DNA of 64,000 nt from Teichococcus aerophilus. Its GTDB lineage: Bacteria; Pseudomonadota; Alphaproteobacteria; Acetobacterales; Acetobacteraceae. The position numbers and the translations under genes are program-made. The stretch is from contig NZ_JACTVA010000007.1 in NCBI RefSeq assembly GCF_014490485.1, positions 62,001 through 126,000 of the forward strand. The letters are read 5' to 3'. Shown one piece after another: positions 36,169-44,934 of this stretch (position 1 is the stretch's first letter; every line of letters begins with the position of its first letter). The notes below the pieces were generated by a model, which was not told where the DNA came from, did not search any database, and was given only the letters and a program-made list of their open reading frames with translations.

Positions 36169-37638
36169 ATGCATGTCCTGGCAATCGATCAGGGCACCAC
36201 CTCCACCCGCGCCATCGTCTTCGATGCCAGCCGCCGGCCGGTGGCCACGTCGCGCCGAGAATTCGCACAGCACTACCCCGCGCATGGGTGGGTGGAACAC
36301 GATGCGGAGGATATCTGGCGCGACGTCCTCTCCACCGCGCGCGACGCCCTGGCGCAGGCGGCCGTGCCGGTGCGCGGCATCGGCATCGCCAACCAGCGCG
36401 AAACCGTGGTGGTGTGGGACAAGGCGACCGGCGCGCCGGTCCACCGCGCCATCGTCTGGCAGGATCGCCGCACCGCCGATGCCTGCGCGACATTCCGTAC
36501 GGATGGCGCGGAAGAACTGGTGCGCGCCCGCACCGGCCTGTTGCTGGACCCGTATTTCTCCGCGACCAAGCTGGCCTGGATTCTGGACAACGTAGCTGGC
36601 GCCCGGCGACGCGCCGAGCGCGGCGAGATCCTGTTCGGCACCATCGACTGCTTCCTGCTCTGGCGCCTGACCGGCGGGCGGGTGCACGCCACGGACGCCA
36701 CCAACGCCGCCCGCACGCTGTTGTTCGACATCCACCGCGGCTGCTGGGACGAGGATCTGCTGCGGCTATTTCGCATTCCCGCCGCCATGCTGCCGGAGGT
36801 GCGGGACAATGCCGGAAGCTTCGGCGAAACCGCGCCCGGATTGTTCGGGACGGCGCTGCCGATCACCGGCATGGCGGGGGACCAGCAGGCAGCGCTGGTG
36901 GGGCAGGGGTGCTTCCGCCCCGGCATGGTGAAATCCACCTACGGCACCGGCTGCTTCGCACTGATGAATACCGGCACGCAGGCATTGCCATCGCAGCACC
37001 GCCTGCTGACGACCATCGCGTACCGGCTCGAAGGGCGTACGGCCTATGCGCTGGAAGGCGCCATCTTCACCGCCGGTGCCGCCATCAAGTGGCTGCGGGA
37101 CGGGCTGGGCCTGATCACCCACGCATCCCAGACCGACGACATGGCGACGCGGGTGCCGGACCACCACGGCGTCTACATGGTGCCCGGCTTCGTCGGCCTC
37201 GGCGCGCCGCATTGGGACCCGGAGGCACGCGGCCTGATCTGCGGCCTGACGCTGGACGCGACGGCGGCGCATATCGCCCGCGCCGCGTTGGAATCCGTTG
37301 CCTACCAGACGCACGACCTGGTGCAGGCGATGGCCGCCGATGGCGGCGGCGCGCCGCTGGCCATCCGCGTCGATGGCGGCATGGCGGCGAATGACTGGTT
37401 CTGCCAGTTCCTGGCTGACATGCTGGAGACGGTGGTGGAGCGCCCCGCCTTCCTGGAGACGACGGCGCTGGGCGCGGCGGTGCTGGCCGGGCTGGGCAGC
37501 GGCCTGTACCGGGACGCCGAGGCGGCGAAAGCCGGCGACGACCTGCGGCGCTTCACGCCGCGAACGGATGATGCACGCCGCCGCCGCCTGCTGGAGGGCT
37601 GGCGGGATGCGCTGCGGCGGACGCTGACGAAAGCCTGA
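36169..37638 (+). CDS. glpK: glycerol kinase
   Basis: A 489-aa FGGY-family kinase (EC 2.7.1.30): glycerol plus ATP to glycerol-3-phosphate. Motifs: [16 protein letters not shown] at the N-terminus, [54 protein letters not shown] (catalytic Asp in GDQQAA) and the FGGY C-terminal signature [16 protein letters not shown]. The ATG at 36169 follows GAGGCC; an in-frame GTG is 12 bases upstream. No glpD or glpF lies next to it. It is divergent from the PuuE-like gene (199 bases). Confidence 0.95.
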   Translation: MHVLAIDQGTTSTRAIVFDASRRPVATSRREFAQHYPAHGWVEHDAEDIWRDVLSTARDALAQAAVPVRGIGIANQRETVVVWDKATGAPVHRAIVWQDRRTADACATFRTDGAEELVRARTGLLLDPYFSATKLAWILDNVAGARRRAERGEILFGTIDCFLLWRLTGGRVHATDATNAARTLLFDIHRGCWDEDLLRLFRIPAAMLPEVRDNAGSFGETAPGLFGTALPITGMAGDQQAALVGQGCFRPGMVKSTYGTGCFALMNTGTQALPSQHRLLTTIAYRLEGRTAYALEGAIFTAGAAIKWLRDGLGLITHASQTDDMATRVPDHHGVYMVPGFVGLGAPHWDPEARGLICGLTLDATAAHIARAALESVAYQTHDLVQAMAADGGGAPLAIRVDGGMAANDWFCQFLADMLETVVERPAFLETTALGAAVLAGLGSGLYRDAEAAKAGDDLRRFTPRTDDARRRRLLEGWRDALRRTLTKA

Positions 37639-37655
37639 GGCGGGGGCGCGTCCTT

Positions 37656-39761
37656 TCAGCCCTGCATCATCGGCTGGGCGCCGGCGACGGTGCCGTTGAT
37701 GGCCTCGTCCAGCTCCTCGGCGTCGTAGGGCTTGCGCAGCAGCGGCAGCTTCGCCATCGCCATGCGCTCGGGCGAGGCCTCGTAGCCGCTGGTCAGCAGC
37801 ACCGGCAGCTGCGGCCATTGCCGCTTGGCGGTCAGCGCCAGGCTCAGCCCGTCGCCGCCATCGGCCAGCATGATGTCGGTGAACATCAGGTCGATCTTGC
37901 CACGGTGCAGCGTCTCCATCGCCTCGCCGGTATTGCGCGCCTGCTCCACCTGATGGCCCAGCTTGCGCAGCACCTGCACCGCCATGTCGCAGACCTCCGG
38001 GTCATCCTCCACCACCAGCCCGCGCAGCGAGCGTTCGGCACCGGGGAAGGCGCCGGTCCGGGGGCGCGAGGTGCCGCTGCTGGCGGAGCCCGCGGCGGGC
38101 AGTAGCAGCCGGATGGTGGTCCCCCGGCCGAGCGTGCTTTCCACCCGCGCGGCGCCACCCGATTGCTTGGCGAAACCATAGACCTGCGGCAGGCCGAGCC
38201 CGGTGCCTTGCCCGGCCGGCTTTGTGGTGAAGAACGGCTCGAAGATACGGCCCTGCGTCTGCTCGGACATCCCTTCGCCGGTATCGGTGACGCTGATCTC
38301 CACGAAGGGACCGGTCAGCCCATCCGCATCCTGCCCCGGCGCCAGATGCACATGCCGGGCGGCGACGGTCAGCGTACCGGCCTCCGGCATGGCATCGCGC
38401 GCGTTCAGGCACAGGTTCAGCAACGCCAGCTCCAGTTCCCCCCGGTCCACCATCGCGGCGGTGCCGGGGGTGGCCTGCGCCACCACGTCGATATCCGGGC
38501 GCAGGGAGGGCTTCAGCAACGCCGCCATCTCGGTCAGCCAGCTCTCCATGTCCAGCGCTTCCGGCTTCAGGGTCTGCCGCCGGGCGAAGCTGAGCAGGCG
38601 GCGGATCAGCTTGGCGCCACGCCGCGCCGCCTGCTCGATGCTGGCGGTCAGGCTGGCGCGCTCTTCCTCCGACTGGCTGCGGGAGATGACGGAGAGGCCG
38701 CTGATAATGATGGCCAGCAGGTTGTTGAAGTCATGCGCGACGCCGCCGGTCAGCTGGCCCAGCGCCTCCAGCTTCATCGCCTGGAACATCCGCACCTGCG
38801 CGGCTTCGCGTTCTGCCATCGCGGTGCGGATCTGCTCGCGCAGGGTCTCGTTATGCCCGGCAAGCGTCAGCTCCGCCAATTTTCGCTCGGTCACATCCAG
38901 CGTCAGGCCGACAAGCTGGTGCGGCTGGCCTTGCTCGTTCAGCAGCAGCCTGCCTCGGGCGGCCAGCCAGCGTTCCTGCCCACCCGCGCGCTGTACGCGG
39001 TACTCGGCGGCGAAGTCGGGCACGTCGTGCTCCAGGCAATCCAGCAAGGCACGCTCGACCGCCACGCGGTCATCCGGGTAAATACTGTCCAGCCACGCCT
39101 GGCCGGACGCCTTGCCCCTGTCGCCGGAGATGCCGTGCATGCCTGCGAAGTCCTCCGACCATGCGAAGGAATCGCGCCGTCCATCCCAATCCCACGCGAC
39201 GGCCGAGGCCACGCTCTGCGCCAGCCGCAACCGCTGCTCGCTCAGCCGCAGGGCCTCGTTCGCGCATTGCAACTCGGCGGTCCGTTCGGCGACGCGGGCA
39301 TCGAGCTCCTGGTTCGCCAGGGTCAGGGCACTGTTGGTGTCCTCCAGCTCCTCCGCCAGCACTTGCATCTCTTCAAGCGCGACGCGAAGTTCTTCCTCAT
39401 TCGCCTCAAGCTCGGTCAGCCGGGTCGTTTCCTGCAGCAACCTGGAACTTGTCGGGCTGAGCCGTCCACGCAGCGCCTCGATGGCCTCCCGGTTCTCTCG
39501 CTGCAACTGGCTCCGCAGCCGCGCTTGTTCCTGTTGGGAAGCCGCAAGTTGCTGCACCAGCTCCTGCCGCTCCAGCGATAGCAGGTCCACCTGGCTATGC
39601 TGTTCTTCAAGAGCAACCCGAAGTTGTTCGTTCTCGTCTTCGAGCCGCCGCAACGCTTCGGCCTCTGGTGACCTTCTGGATGACAAATGTCCTGCTCCGA
39701 CCAACGCGTGACACCGTGAGGAGAAGGAGGGGGAATGGGCCCTGGTGTTCCCCAGTGTCAT
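37656..39761 (-). CDS. hybrid sensor histidine kinase (coiled coil, PAS, HisKA, HATPase, REC)
   Basis: A 701-aa soluble hybrid kinase. Residues ~30-180 are a long coiled coil; ~182-297 a PAS fold (WDGRRDSFAWSEDFAGMHG...TLDVTERK); HisKA with His343 in LTGGVAHDFNNLLAII; HATPase with NLCLNARDAMP, VTDTGEGM and GQGTGLGLPQV; and a C-terminal receiver (GLVVEDDPEV, phospho-Asp in MFTDIMLADG, KPYDAEEL). It has no membrane helix. It is divergent from cheB across 75 bases and close to cheR, making a chemosensory-like module. The receiver may allow phosphate return or relay. Confidence 0.9.
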   Translation of the reverse strand: MTLGNTRAHSPSFSSRCHALVGAGHLSSRRSPEAEALRRLEDENEQLRVALEEQHSQVDLLSLERQELVQQLAASQQEQARLRSQLQRENREAIEALRGRLSPTSSRLLQETTRLTELEANEEELRVALEEMQVLAEELEDTNSALTLANQELDARVAERTAELQCANEALRLSEQRLRLAQSVASAVAWDWDGRRDSFAWSEDFAGMHGISGDRGKASGQAWLDSIYPDDRVAVERALLDCLEHDVPDFAAEYRVQRAGGQERWLAARGRLLLNEQGQPHQLVGLTLDVTERKLAELTLAGHNETLREQIRTAMAEREAAQVRMFQAMKLEALGQLTGGVAHDFNNLLAIIISGLSVISRSQSEEERASLTASIEQAARRGAKLIRRLLSFARRQTLKPEALDMESWLTEMAALLKPSLRPDIDVVAQATPGTAAMVDRGELELALLNLCLNARDAMPEAGTLTVAARHVHLAPGQDADGLTGPFVEISVTDTGEGMSEQTQGRIFEPFFTTKPAGQGTGLGLPQVYGFAKQSGGAARVESTLGRGTTIRLLLPAAGSASSGTSRPRTGAFPGAERSLRGLVVEDDPEVCDMAVQVLRKLGHQVEQARNTGEAMETLHRGKIDLMFTDIMLADGGDGLSLALTAKRQWPQLPVLLTSGYEASPERMAMAKLPLLRKPYDAEELDEAINGTVAGAQPMMQG

Positions 39762-39821
39762 CCATGTAACAATGGCGATGGGAAGATACGCTATTTGTCA
39801 AGTTTCACATCTCCGTGATGA

Positions 39822-39831
39822 GGGGGGGGGG
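39822..39831 (+). repeat. G10 homopolymer at the CheB start
   Basis: Ten consecutive G follow GTGATGA, starting 15 bases before the CheB TTG. As printed, the ATG at 39818 runs to a TGA at 39842. Removing one G (or adding two) puts that ATG in frame with CheB. It could be a slippery expression switch or a base-call error. Confidence 0.8.
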
Positions 39832-39836
39832 TAGGT

Positions 39837-40844
39837 TTGGTTGATCGCATCATCGTGGTAGGCGCCTCGGCTGGCGGTTTGACCGCCTTGAAAGCCTTAT
39901 GCGCCGGGCTTCCAGCCGATCTGCCGGCCGCCGTGCTGATCGTCCAGCACATCGTCGCCACGGCACGCAGCGTGTTGCCGGAATTGCTGACGCGAGCTGG
40001 GCCTTTACCGGCCGCACATGGCGTGGATGGCGAGCGAATCGAAGCCGGGCGCATCTATGTCGCGCCGCCGGACCGCCACATGATGCTGGATGATGGCGGG
40101 CGGATCATGCTGCGCCGTGGTCCTGTCGAGAACCGCACCCGGCCGGCCATCGATGCGCTGTTCCGCTCGGGCGCCGTTTATTACGGCTCACGCTGCTACG
40201 GCGCCGTGCTGTCGGGCCTGTTGGATGACGGCACGGCCGGGCTGGTCGCCATCAAGCGCTGCGGCGGCACCAGCATCGTGCAGGACCCTGAGGAAGCCAG
40301 CTGGCCCGACATGCCGCGCAACGCGCTGATCGGCGATAGCATCGACCACTGCGTCACCATCGCCGACATGGCCGAATTGCTGCCCCGCCTGGTGCGGGAA
40401 CCCAGCGCCACCAACGTGCCGCCGCCGCCGGACCTGGTGGCGGAGTACCGCATTTCACAGCAGGAGGTCCCACCGATGAGCGAGAAGGCGACGATCCTGG
40501 GCTCGCCCAGCCCGTTCAGCTGCCCGCAATGCGGCGGCGTCCTCAACGAGCTGCACAGCGACAAGCTGCCACGGTTTCGCTGCCAGATCGGCCACGCCTA
40601 TGGTGGGGAAACACTCGCCGCCGCGCAGGTGGACTTGCTGGAGGAAGCGATGGCGACCGCGCTGCGCACGCACCGGGAGCGTGTGGTGCTGTTCCGCCGC
40701 ATGCAGGAAAGCGCCCAGGCCCGCGGCTACGCCCACGCCGCGACGCGGTGGGAGAAAGCCGCCGGCGAGGCGGAGCGCTCCAGCGATGTGCTGAACGCCG
40801 CGCTCAACAGCCTGCGGCTGGCACCGGAGGAAGTGAAGGACTAG
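39837..40844 (+). CDS. cheB: CheB-type protein-glutamate methylesterase without receiver domain
   Basis: A 335-aa protein. The esterase domain (about 1-190) has the catalytic triad Ser11 (VVGASAGGL), His38 (IVQHI) and Asp131 (SGLLDDGTAG). No receiver precedes it, unlike E. coli CheB. The C-terminal ~120 residues start with FSCPQCGGVLNE and LPRFRCQIGHAYGGE, a zinc-ribbon-like pattern, then an alpha-helical tail. The start is a TTG at 39837, uncertain because of the preceding G10 run. It is convergent with cheR. The substrate is a glutamyl methyl ester on an unknown partner. Confidence 0.88.
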   Translation: MVDRIIVVGASAGGLTALKALCAGLPADLPAAVLIVQHIVATARSVLPELLTRAGPLPAAHGVDGERIEAGRIYVAPPDRHMMLDDGGRIMLRRGPVENRTRPAIDALFRSGAVYYGSRCYGAVLSGLLDDGTAGLVAIKRCGGTSIVQDPEEASWPDMPRNALIGDSIDHCVTIADMAELLPRLVREPSATNVPPPPDLVAEYRISQQEVPPMSEKATILGSPSPFSCPQCGGVLNELHSDKLPRFRCQIGHAYGGETLAAAQVDLLEEAMATALRTHRERVVLFRRMQESAQARGYAHAATRWEKAAGEAERSSDVLNAALNSLRLAPEEVKD

Positions 40845-40853
40845 GCGGCGCGC

Positions 40854-43088
40854 TCAGGCGCCGACCTGCTCCCGCTCCGTCGTGTCATGCACGATGGCGA
40901 GTAGCATCGGCGGCGTCTCCTCGCCGAAATATTGCAGGCAGATCTCAGCTGGATAGGCACGATCCCGGCCCTGCAGCTTCGTCTCGAACACCACTTCGGA
41001 CCGCGCGCCATCCAGCAAGGGTCGCACCAGCGCGCGCAGCGCTTCGGACGGCACGCTGGGCATCAGATGCGGCAGGCTCATCTGCAGCAACTGGTGCGTG
41101 GCGTAGCCCAGCTTGTACTCGGCGCCCTTGTTCACGAGGGTGAAGCGCAGGGTCTCGGGGTCCAGGAAATACACCTCGTTGAGGGATTCACCCATGATGC
41201 GGCCCAGGCGCTGCGCGAATTCCTCGTTCCGCACGGCCTCGGTCACGTCTTCCAGGATCACCACGGCGCCCTGGGGCTGGCGGTCCTCGTACAGCAGCGG
41301 AAAGATACGGGCGTTGCAGCAGATGGCGCGGCCACGGCGGTCCAGCCCATCGATACGCAGTTCAGCCTGCGCTTCCTCCCCGCCGATCACGGCCTGGATG
41401 CGGCTGCGCAGGGGTAACATCGGCAGGCCGATATCCAGCGACAGCAGGTTCTCGCCGACCACCTCCTCGCTGCGCAGGCCCCAGGCATTCTCGTTCCAGC
41501 GGTTCCAGGAGCGCAGCAGCATGGACTGACCCACCACCATGATGCCGACATCCATGCTGCGCAGGATGGATTCCGCATAGCGGCGGTACTCGGAGGATTC
41601 GATGGAATGGCGGCGCAGTTCCTCGTTCGCGCCCTCCATCTCCTCATTGGCGGAGCGGAGTTCCTCGTTCATCGTCTCCAGTTCTTCGTTCGTGGATTGG
41701 AGTTCCTCGTTGGTGGTCTCCAGTTCCTCGTTCGTCGACTGCAGCTCCTCGTTGGTGGTCTCCAACTCCTCGTTGGCCGATTGCAGTTCCTCGATGGTGG
41801 TCTCAAGGCTCTCCTGCGCCGCTTCCAGCTCCTGCTGCAGCTGATACGTCTTGGTGGTGTCGGAGAAGGCGATCAGGGTCGCGAACTGTTCCTTGTCCTG
41901 GTGGAACAGCGGCGTCACCTCGATGGTCACGCGGATCGGGTCGGCGGGCGGGCGGTGGTATTCCTGGTGCTCGATGCGCAGGCTGCGGCTGAGGCGCTGC
42001 GCCTCATCGATCCGGCTGCGCAACTCGGCCGGGCGGTAGGAGACGGAGAGGTCCTGGAAGACCCGGCCGATATCGGCTTCCACCACGTCCAGCATCCGCC
42101 GCGCGGCCACGTTGGCGTAGATCAAGCGGCCATCCATGCCAACGGCCAGGTAGGCGATCTGTGCCGTGTCGGTAATGGCTTCCACCAGCTTCACCTGCTG
42201 CGGCTGGCGGGGCTGGCGGCTATCGGCCAGGGAAAGGCTGCCGCCGCTGCTGCGGCGCCATTCCTGCGGCAGCTTGCGGAACAGCCGGTGCTTCAGGTCC
42301 ACCGGCTCGAACAGGCGGGAACGGGCCAGCTGCGTCTCGGCCTTGCCAAGGAACATGTAGCCGCCATCGACCAGCGCGTAATGCAGGCGCGGCAGCACGC
42401 TGTCCTGCGTCTCCGCCTCCAGGTAGATGAGCAGATTGCGGCAGACCAGCAGGTCGATGCGGGAGATCGGCGCGTCATGCACCACGTTGTGGCGGCCGAA
42501 GATGACGCATTTCCGCAGCTCGCGCTGGAAGACGAAGTGGTTGCCGGACCGCTCGAAATACCGCTCCAGCATCTCCGGCGGCAGGTTCTCGACATCGCGC
42601 GGGGTGTAGGTGGCGTGGCGCGCGGCGCGTAGCGCTTCCTCATCCAGGTCGGTCGCATAGACCTTCACCGTGTCGCAGAACGCCTCGACGCCCAGCACCT
42701 CGGCGAAGGCCATGGCGACGCTGAACGGTTCCTCGCCGCTGGCGCAGCCGATGCTCCAGATGCGGATGGGCTGGTTGTTCTGCCGGCTGCGCTCCACGAT
42801 CGCGGGCACGACCTCGTTCCGCAGCGCCGTCCAGGCCTCCTCGTCCCGGAAGAACGAGGTCACGTTGATCAGGACGGTGTTGAGCAGTTCGTTGAACTCG
42901 CGCGGGTCGGCTTCCAGCAGGCCATGATAGGTGGCGAAGCTGTCGCTACCGACTTCCTCCATCCGGCGCGTGACGCGGCGGCGCAGGCTGCTTTTCTTGT
43001 AGCCGCGGAAGTCGACCCCCCGGCTCTCCTGGATATAGCGAATCAGATTGGCGAAATCTGGTTCGACGATGTCGTTGCTGGAGCTCAC
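40854..43088 (-). CDS. cheR: CheR-type methyltransferase fused to coiled coil and PAS domains
   Basis: A 744-aa protein. The CheR part (about 10-275) has the SAM-binding IWSIGCASGEEPFSVAM and DLLVCRNLLIYL; then a PAS fold (about 310-425); a heptad coiled coil (about 425-500) built from tandem NEELxxT/S repeats; a second PAS (about 505-620) and a third (about 625-740). This composite is found in non-flagellar chemosensory-like loci. The repeats give a 21/42-bp tandem pattern in the DNA near 41620-41800. No methyl-accepting protein is nearby, so its methylation target is unknown. Confidence 0.9.
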   Translation of the reverse strand: MSSSNDIVEPDFANLIRYIQESRGVDFRGYKKSSLRRRVTRRMEEVGSDSFATYHGLLEADPREFNELLNTVLINVTSFFRDEEAWTALRNEVVPAIVERSRQNNQPIRIWSIGCASGEEPFSVAMAFAEVLGVEAFCDTVKVYATDLDEEALRAARHATYTPRDVENLPPEMLERYFERSGNHFVFQRELRKCVIFGRHNVVHDAPISRIDLLVCRNLLIYLEAETQDSVLPRLHYALVDGGYMFLGKAETQLARSRLFEPVDLKHRLFRKLPQEWRRSSGGSLSLADSRQPRQPQQVKLVEAITDTAQIAYLAVGMDGRLIYANVAARRMLDVVEADIGRVFQDLSVSYRPAELRSRIDEAQRLSRSLRIEHQEYHRPPADPIRVTIEVTPLFHQDKEQFATLIAFSDTTKTYQLQQELEAAQESLETTIEELQSANEELETTNEELQSTNEELETTNEELQSTNEELETMNEELRSANEEMEGANEELRRHSIESSEYRRYAESILRSMDVGIMVVGQSMLLRSWNRWNENAWGLRSEEVVGENLLSLDIGLPMLPLRSRIQAVIGGEEAQAELRIDGLDRRGRAICCNARIFPLLYEDRQPQGAVVILEDVTEAVRNEEFAQRLGRIMGESLNEVYFLDPETLRFTLVNKGAEYKLGYATHQLLQMSLPHLMPSVPSEALRALVRPLLDGARSEVVFETKLQGRDRAYPAEICLQYFGEETPPMLLAIVHDTTEREQVGA

Positions 43089-43455
43089 CTTGCCCTCCGT
43101 ACCCGCGCCTTATGCTCCTAGCGCATTCACGGCGGTATCGGATAGCCGGAAGGCCACGGTTTCCGGGACAGCCCATCCAGGCACGGACATGGCCAGCGCG
43201 GCTGAAGCTGAAGTACTCAGTTGCCTTGGCGCAGGCCAAGCGAAGGCGAAGCCGATCCCGCGGCCACGAATCGGCCACCAAGCGTGCCACCAGGCACATT
43301 TTGTCTTCGCAAAAATGGCTGCGTTCAAGCGAATCATAGCTTCTACTTCGCCGTACTGGACTCGATACTTTCATTTTCCGCTTAAACCAGATGCGTCCGC
43401 GTCAGTTACACCGAAGTCGCGGCAGAGGATCGCGGCCCTTCAACAGGAGATCGAT
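43089..43455. other. intergenic region before the KGG gene
   Basis: A 367-base gap between the divergent cheR and KGG-protein genes. I see no gene. The segment ~43300-43385 is locally AT-rich compared with its surroundings and likely holds the promoters. I found no convincing EcfG-type (GGAAC...CGTT) general-stress promoter. Confidence 0.4.
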
Positions 43456-43806
43456 ATGACGCAGGACAATCGTGGCTTCGCCGGCATGGACGAGAAGAAG
43501 CAGCGCGAGATCGCATCCCAGGGCGGCCAGAGCGTGCCGGCTGAGAAGCGCAGCTTCTCCCAGGACCCGCAGCTTGCCGCAGAGGCCGGCCGTAAGGGCG
43601 GGGAAAGCGTGCCGGCCGAGAAGCGCAGCTTCTCCCAGGACCCGGAACTGGCGGCCGAGGCCGGTCGTAAAGGTGGCGAGGCCAGCCACGGCGGCGGCGG
43701 TGGATCGCAGGGCAGCCAGTCCGGCGGCAACTTCGCCCAGGACCGCGAGAAGGCCAGCGAAGCCGGCCGCAAGGGTGGCGAGAACAGCCACGGCGGCCGC
43801 AGCTAG
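43456..43806 (+). CDS. KGG-motif stress-induced protein
   Basis: A 116-aa hydrophilic protein with three KGG motifs (AGRKGGE, AGRKGGE, AGRKGGEN). It starts MTQDNRGFAGMDEKKQREIASQGG, a known beginning for the family (PF10685; GsiB/conidiation-10 like). Two nearly identical 25-residue units (SVPAEKRSFSQDP...GRKGGE) come from a 75-bp tandem repeat at 43531-43680; a Gly/Ser/His-rich linker and a third, diverged unit follow. Such proteins are induced by starvation or osmotic stress and are probably disordered. AGGAGATCGAT precedes the ATG. It fits the stress-related neighbours. Confidence 0.9.
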   Translation: MTQDNRGFAGMDEKKQREIASQGGQSVPAEKRSFSQDPQLAAEAGRKGGESVPAEKRSFSQDPELAAEAGRKGGEASHGGGGGSQGSQSGGNFAQDREKASEAGRKGGENSHGGRS

Positions 43807-43855
43807 AGGCGGCCCCTGGGGGGGCATACTCGCCCCCACGGGCTCGTCAGCCTGA

Positions 43856-43875
43856 CATGCCGGCCCGCCGGCATG
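43856..43875. other. palindrome upstream of the Mn-catalase gene
   Basis: CATGCCGGC-CC-GCCGGCATG is a perfect 9-bp inverted repeat 126 bases before the catalase start. It could be an operator or the terminator of the KGG gene (stop at 43806). Confidence 0.4.
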
Positions 43876-44001
43876 CAGCGCTGGCGGGCAGCGTAACTTT
43901 TCCATTGCAGGTCACGGCCCCCGGTCCAGTTCCCTGGCCCGGAGCACGGCCGCGCCGGCAGTCCCCACCTCCACCGCCCCACCTTCACTGAGGGAGACAC
44001 C

Positions 44002-44874
44002 ATGTATTTTCACGACAAGCGGCTTCAGTACCCGGTCCAGGTGACAACGCCGGACCCCCTGTTCGCGCGGCAATTGCAGCAGGCGATCGGCGGGATCGAG
44101 GGCGAGATCCGCGTCTGCCTTCAGTATTTCTTCCAGGCCTGGGGCGCCCGGGCGAAGGACCATAAGTTCCGTGACATGCTGCTGCACACGGCCACGGAGG
44201 AAATCGGCCATATCGAGATGCTGGCCACCGCGGTCGCGCTCAACCTGCAGAACGCCCCGCTGACGCTGCAGGAAACCGCGGCCCAGGCCAACCCGGTGGT
44301 GAATGCGGTAATGGGCGGGGAGCGGCCGCGCCACATGGTGGAAGGCATGCTGCACCAGCATCTGCTGTCCTCCGGCCTCGCGGCGATGCCGGTGAACTCC
44401 GACGGCATTCCCTTCGACTGTTCGCACATCTATGCCAGCGGCAACCTGGCGGCTGACATGTATGCGAACGTCACGGCGGAGGCGACGGGCCGCACCCTGG
44501 CCGTGCGGCTGTACAACGCGGCGCACGACCCGGGCATGAAGGACATGCTGAGCTTCCTGATCGCGCGCGATACCATGCACCAGCAGCAATGGCTGGCCGC
44601 GATCGAGGAAATGGGCGGCCCCGCCGTGCTGCCGATTCCGGATAGCTTCGACCAGTCGCTGGAGAAGCAGGAATTCAGCTATGTCTACATGGGCACCGAG
44701 GCCAGCGGCATGTCGCCGCCCGAAGGGCGCTTCAACACCGGTCCCTCCATCGACGGCAAGGGCACCTTCTCCACCATGCAGTCCATCCCGATGGGCGCGG
44801 AGCCGATGCTCGGTCCGGCGCGCGATGGTTCGGGCGCGCAGCGCAAGCAAATGGACGATCCGTCCGCGCCCTGA
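44002..44874 (+). CDS. manganese catalase
   Basis: A 290-aa dimanganese catalase (H2O2 to water and oxygen, haem-free). Ferritin-like helices carry the expected ligands: GGIEGEIRVCLQYFFQAWG, LLHTATEEIGHIEMLATAVAL, ASGNLAADMYANVTAEATGR, and the second His motif IARDTMHQQQWLAAIEE. The C-terminal tail (SPPEGRFNTGPSIDGKG) is typical of the family. It is probably cytoplasmic. It sits with KGG and OBAP-like genes, all linked to stress, and converges with the latter over a bidirectional terminator. Confidence 0.95.
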   Translation: MYFHDKRLQYPVQVTTPDPLFARQLQQAIGGIEGEIRVCLQYFFQAWGARAKDHKFRDMLLHTATEEIGHIEMLATAVALNLQNAPLTLQETAAQANPVVNAVMGGERPRHMVEGMLHQHLLSSGLAAMPVNSDGIPFDCSHIYASGNLAADMYANVTAEATGRTLAVRLYNAAHDPGMKDMLSFLIARDTMHQQQWLAAIEEMGGPAVLPIPDSFDQSLEKQEFSYVYMGTEASGMSPPEGRFNTGPSIDGKGTFSTMQSIPMGAEPMLGPARDGSGAQRKQMDDPSAP

Positions 44875-44888
44875 GCACACCCCGCTCT

Positions 44889-44922
44889 CCGCTGCATTCC
44901 GCCCGGCGGGCGGATGCAGCGG
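44889..44922. terminator. bidirectional hairpin terminator
   Basis: CCGCTGCATTCCGCCC pairs with GGGCGGATGCAGCGG (15 bp with one bulged T, 3-base loop) between the convergent Mn-catalase and OBAP-like genes. Confidence 0.65.
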
Positions 44923-44934
44923 GCGCGGCCCTTC

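Noticed and set aside
41620-41800. CRISPR-like short regular repeats
   Set aside because: The repeats are in frame and encode coiled-coil heptads; there are no unique spacers.
43089-43455. EcfG-type general-stress promoter before the KGG gene
   Set aside because: No GGAAC with a correctly spaced CGTT was found on either strand.
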